From assembly GCA_964640795.1 (NCBI GenBank), contig CAZXIN010000006.1:62001-126000 (forward strand): 64,000 nt of DNA, read 5' to 3'. The translations under genes were made by a program, and so were the position numbers. The number at the start of each line of letters is the position of its first letter. Position 1 is the stretch's first letter. The DNA is from M269 sp964640795. Lineage in GTDB: Bacteria; Pseudomonadota; Gammaproteobacteria; Enterobacterales; Alteromonadaceae. A model generated the notes under the pieces. That model saw only the letters and a list, made by a program, of their open reading frames with translations. It was not told the origin of the DNA and made no database searches. Of the stretch, positions 63,794-64,000 are shown piece after piece.

Positions 63794-64000
63794 GTGCGAT
63801 CCTACCTGTTTCTTCTATTGCTGATGGCTTATTCGTCCATCAGCTGGGGGAATCCTACAAACAAAATACCTGTTAATCATAAACCTAAGGTCACCTTCTT
63901 TGTGCAAGCAGACCCGGGTTTTCACTTTTGGGACAGTGAGGTGTTGTTTGCCACAGCTATGGCTGAGACGCACCAATTTGATCTCGACGTTGTCCACACG
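63794..64000 (+). CDS. Periplasmic substrate-binding protein, 3' end beyond window
   Basis: 69 codons in frame, open at the window edge. GTG start. Signal peptide (YLFLLLLMAYSSISWG, about 3-19), then VTFFVQADPGFHFWDSEVLF with FDLDVVHT, which resembles the first beta-alpha unit of sugar-binding (Peripla_BP_4) proteins. Partial; the start has only a weak SD. Confidence 0.65.
   Translation, partial: MRSYLFLLLLMAYSSISWGNPTNKIPVNHKPKVTFFVQADPGFHFWDSEVLFATAMAETHQFDLDVVHT

Overview
The window is one continuous chromosomal stretch of a gammaproteobacterium, most likely a marine member of the Alteromonadales. The evidence is gene content and order: ppc, ubiD-fre, plsB, ubiCA, glpEG with a FliL-like gene, kbl-tdh, waaA/kdkA, coaD-mutM-rpmGB-radC-coaBC-slmA, prkB, ompR-envZ, hslO/hslR, a full gspC-N operon, then yrfG, nudE and cysQ. 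By eye the base composition is moderately AT-rich. Genus cannot be fixed from sequence alone. No rRNA, tRNA, CRISPR array, phage or complete insertion sequence was seen.

Layout. 1-2.7 kb: a membrane-anchored XRE regulator, a secreted HExxH protein and a DUF2059-like secreted protein. 2.8-9.7 kb: ppc, fklB, yaeQ, a small TIGR02647 protein, ubiD and fre, with a palindrome-rich spacer before fre. 9.7-17 kb: a membrane diguanylate cyclase, plsB, and a ubiC-ubiA-chemoreceptor operon. 17-21.3 kb: a MITE-like element, a FliL-like gene, glpG, glpE, and the threonine catabolic pair tdh/kbl. 21.5-25.6 kb: a tight operon of a PstS-like binding protein, an outer-membrane porin and a GGDEF-EAL protein. 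26-33.2 kb: an envelope polysaccharide locus (waaA, a GT9 heptosyltransferase, kdkA, a Wzi-family protein, a TagD-type cytidylyltransferase and two tandem CDP-glycerol transferase-like paralogues). 33.3-39.4 kb: coaD, mutM, rpmG/rpmB, a GT2 glycosyltransferase, radC, coaBC and slmA, with dut missing from its usual place. 39.4-47.4 kb: an M28 lipoprotein peptidase, a TetR regulator, DUF1820, a coiled-coil membrane protein, prkB, ompR-envZ and hslO. 47.4-49.1 kb: an AT-rich accessory gap with one small secreted protein and a dispersed repeat. 49.1-61.1 kb: hslR and the type II secretion operon. 61-64 kb: yrfG, nudE, cysQ, a YceI-like protein and the start of a periplasmic-binding-protein gene.

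Most of the window is conserved housekeeping DNA. The less ordinary material is: (i) the binding-protein/porin/GGDEF-EAL operon, which looks like a periplasmic-ligand-to-c-di-GMP module; (ii) the glycerol-phosphate-type transferase pair placed inside an LPS-core locus; (iii) a roughly 165-bp repeat in two inverted copies (39443-39607 and 48856-49020) plus at least two other small repeat families; (iv) the XRE membrane regulator beside a secreted putative metallopeptidase. None is proven to be a new system; they are the places to look.
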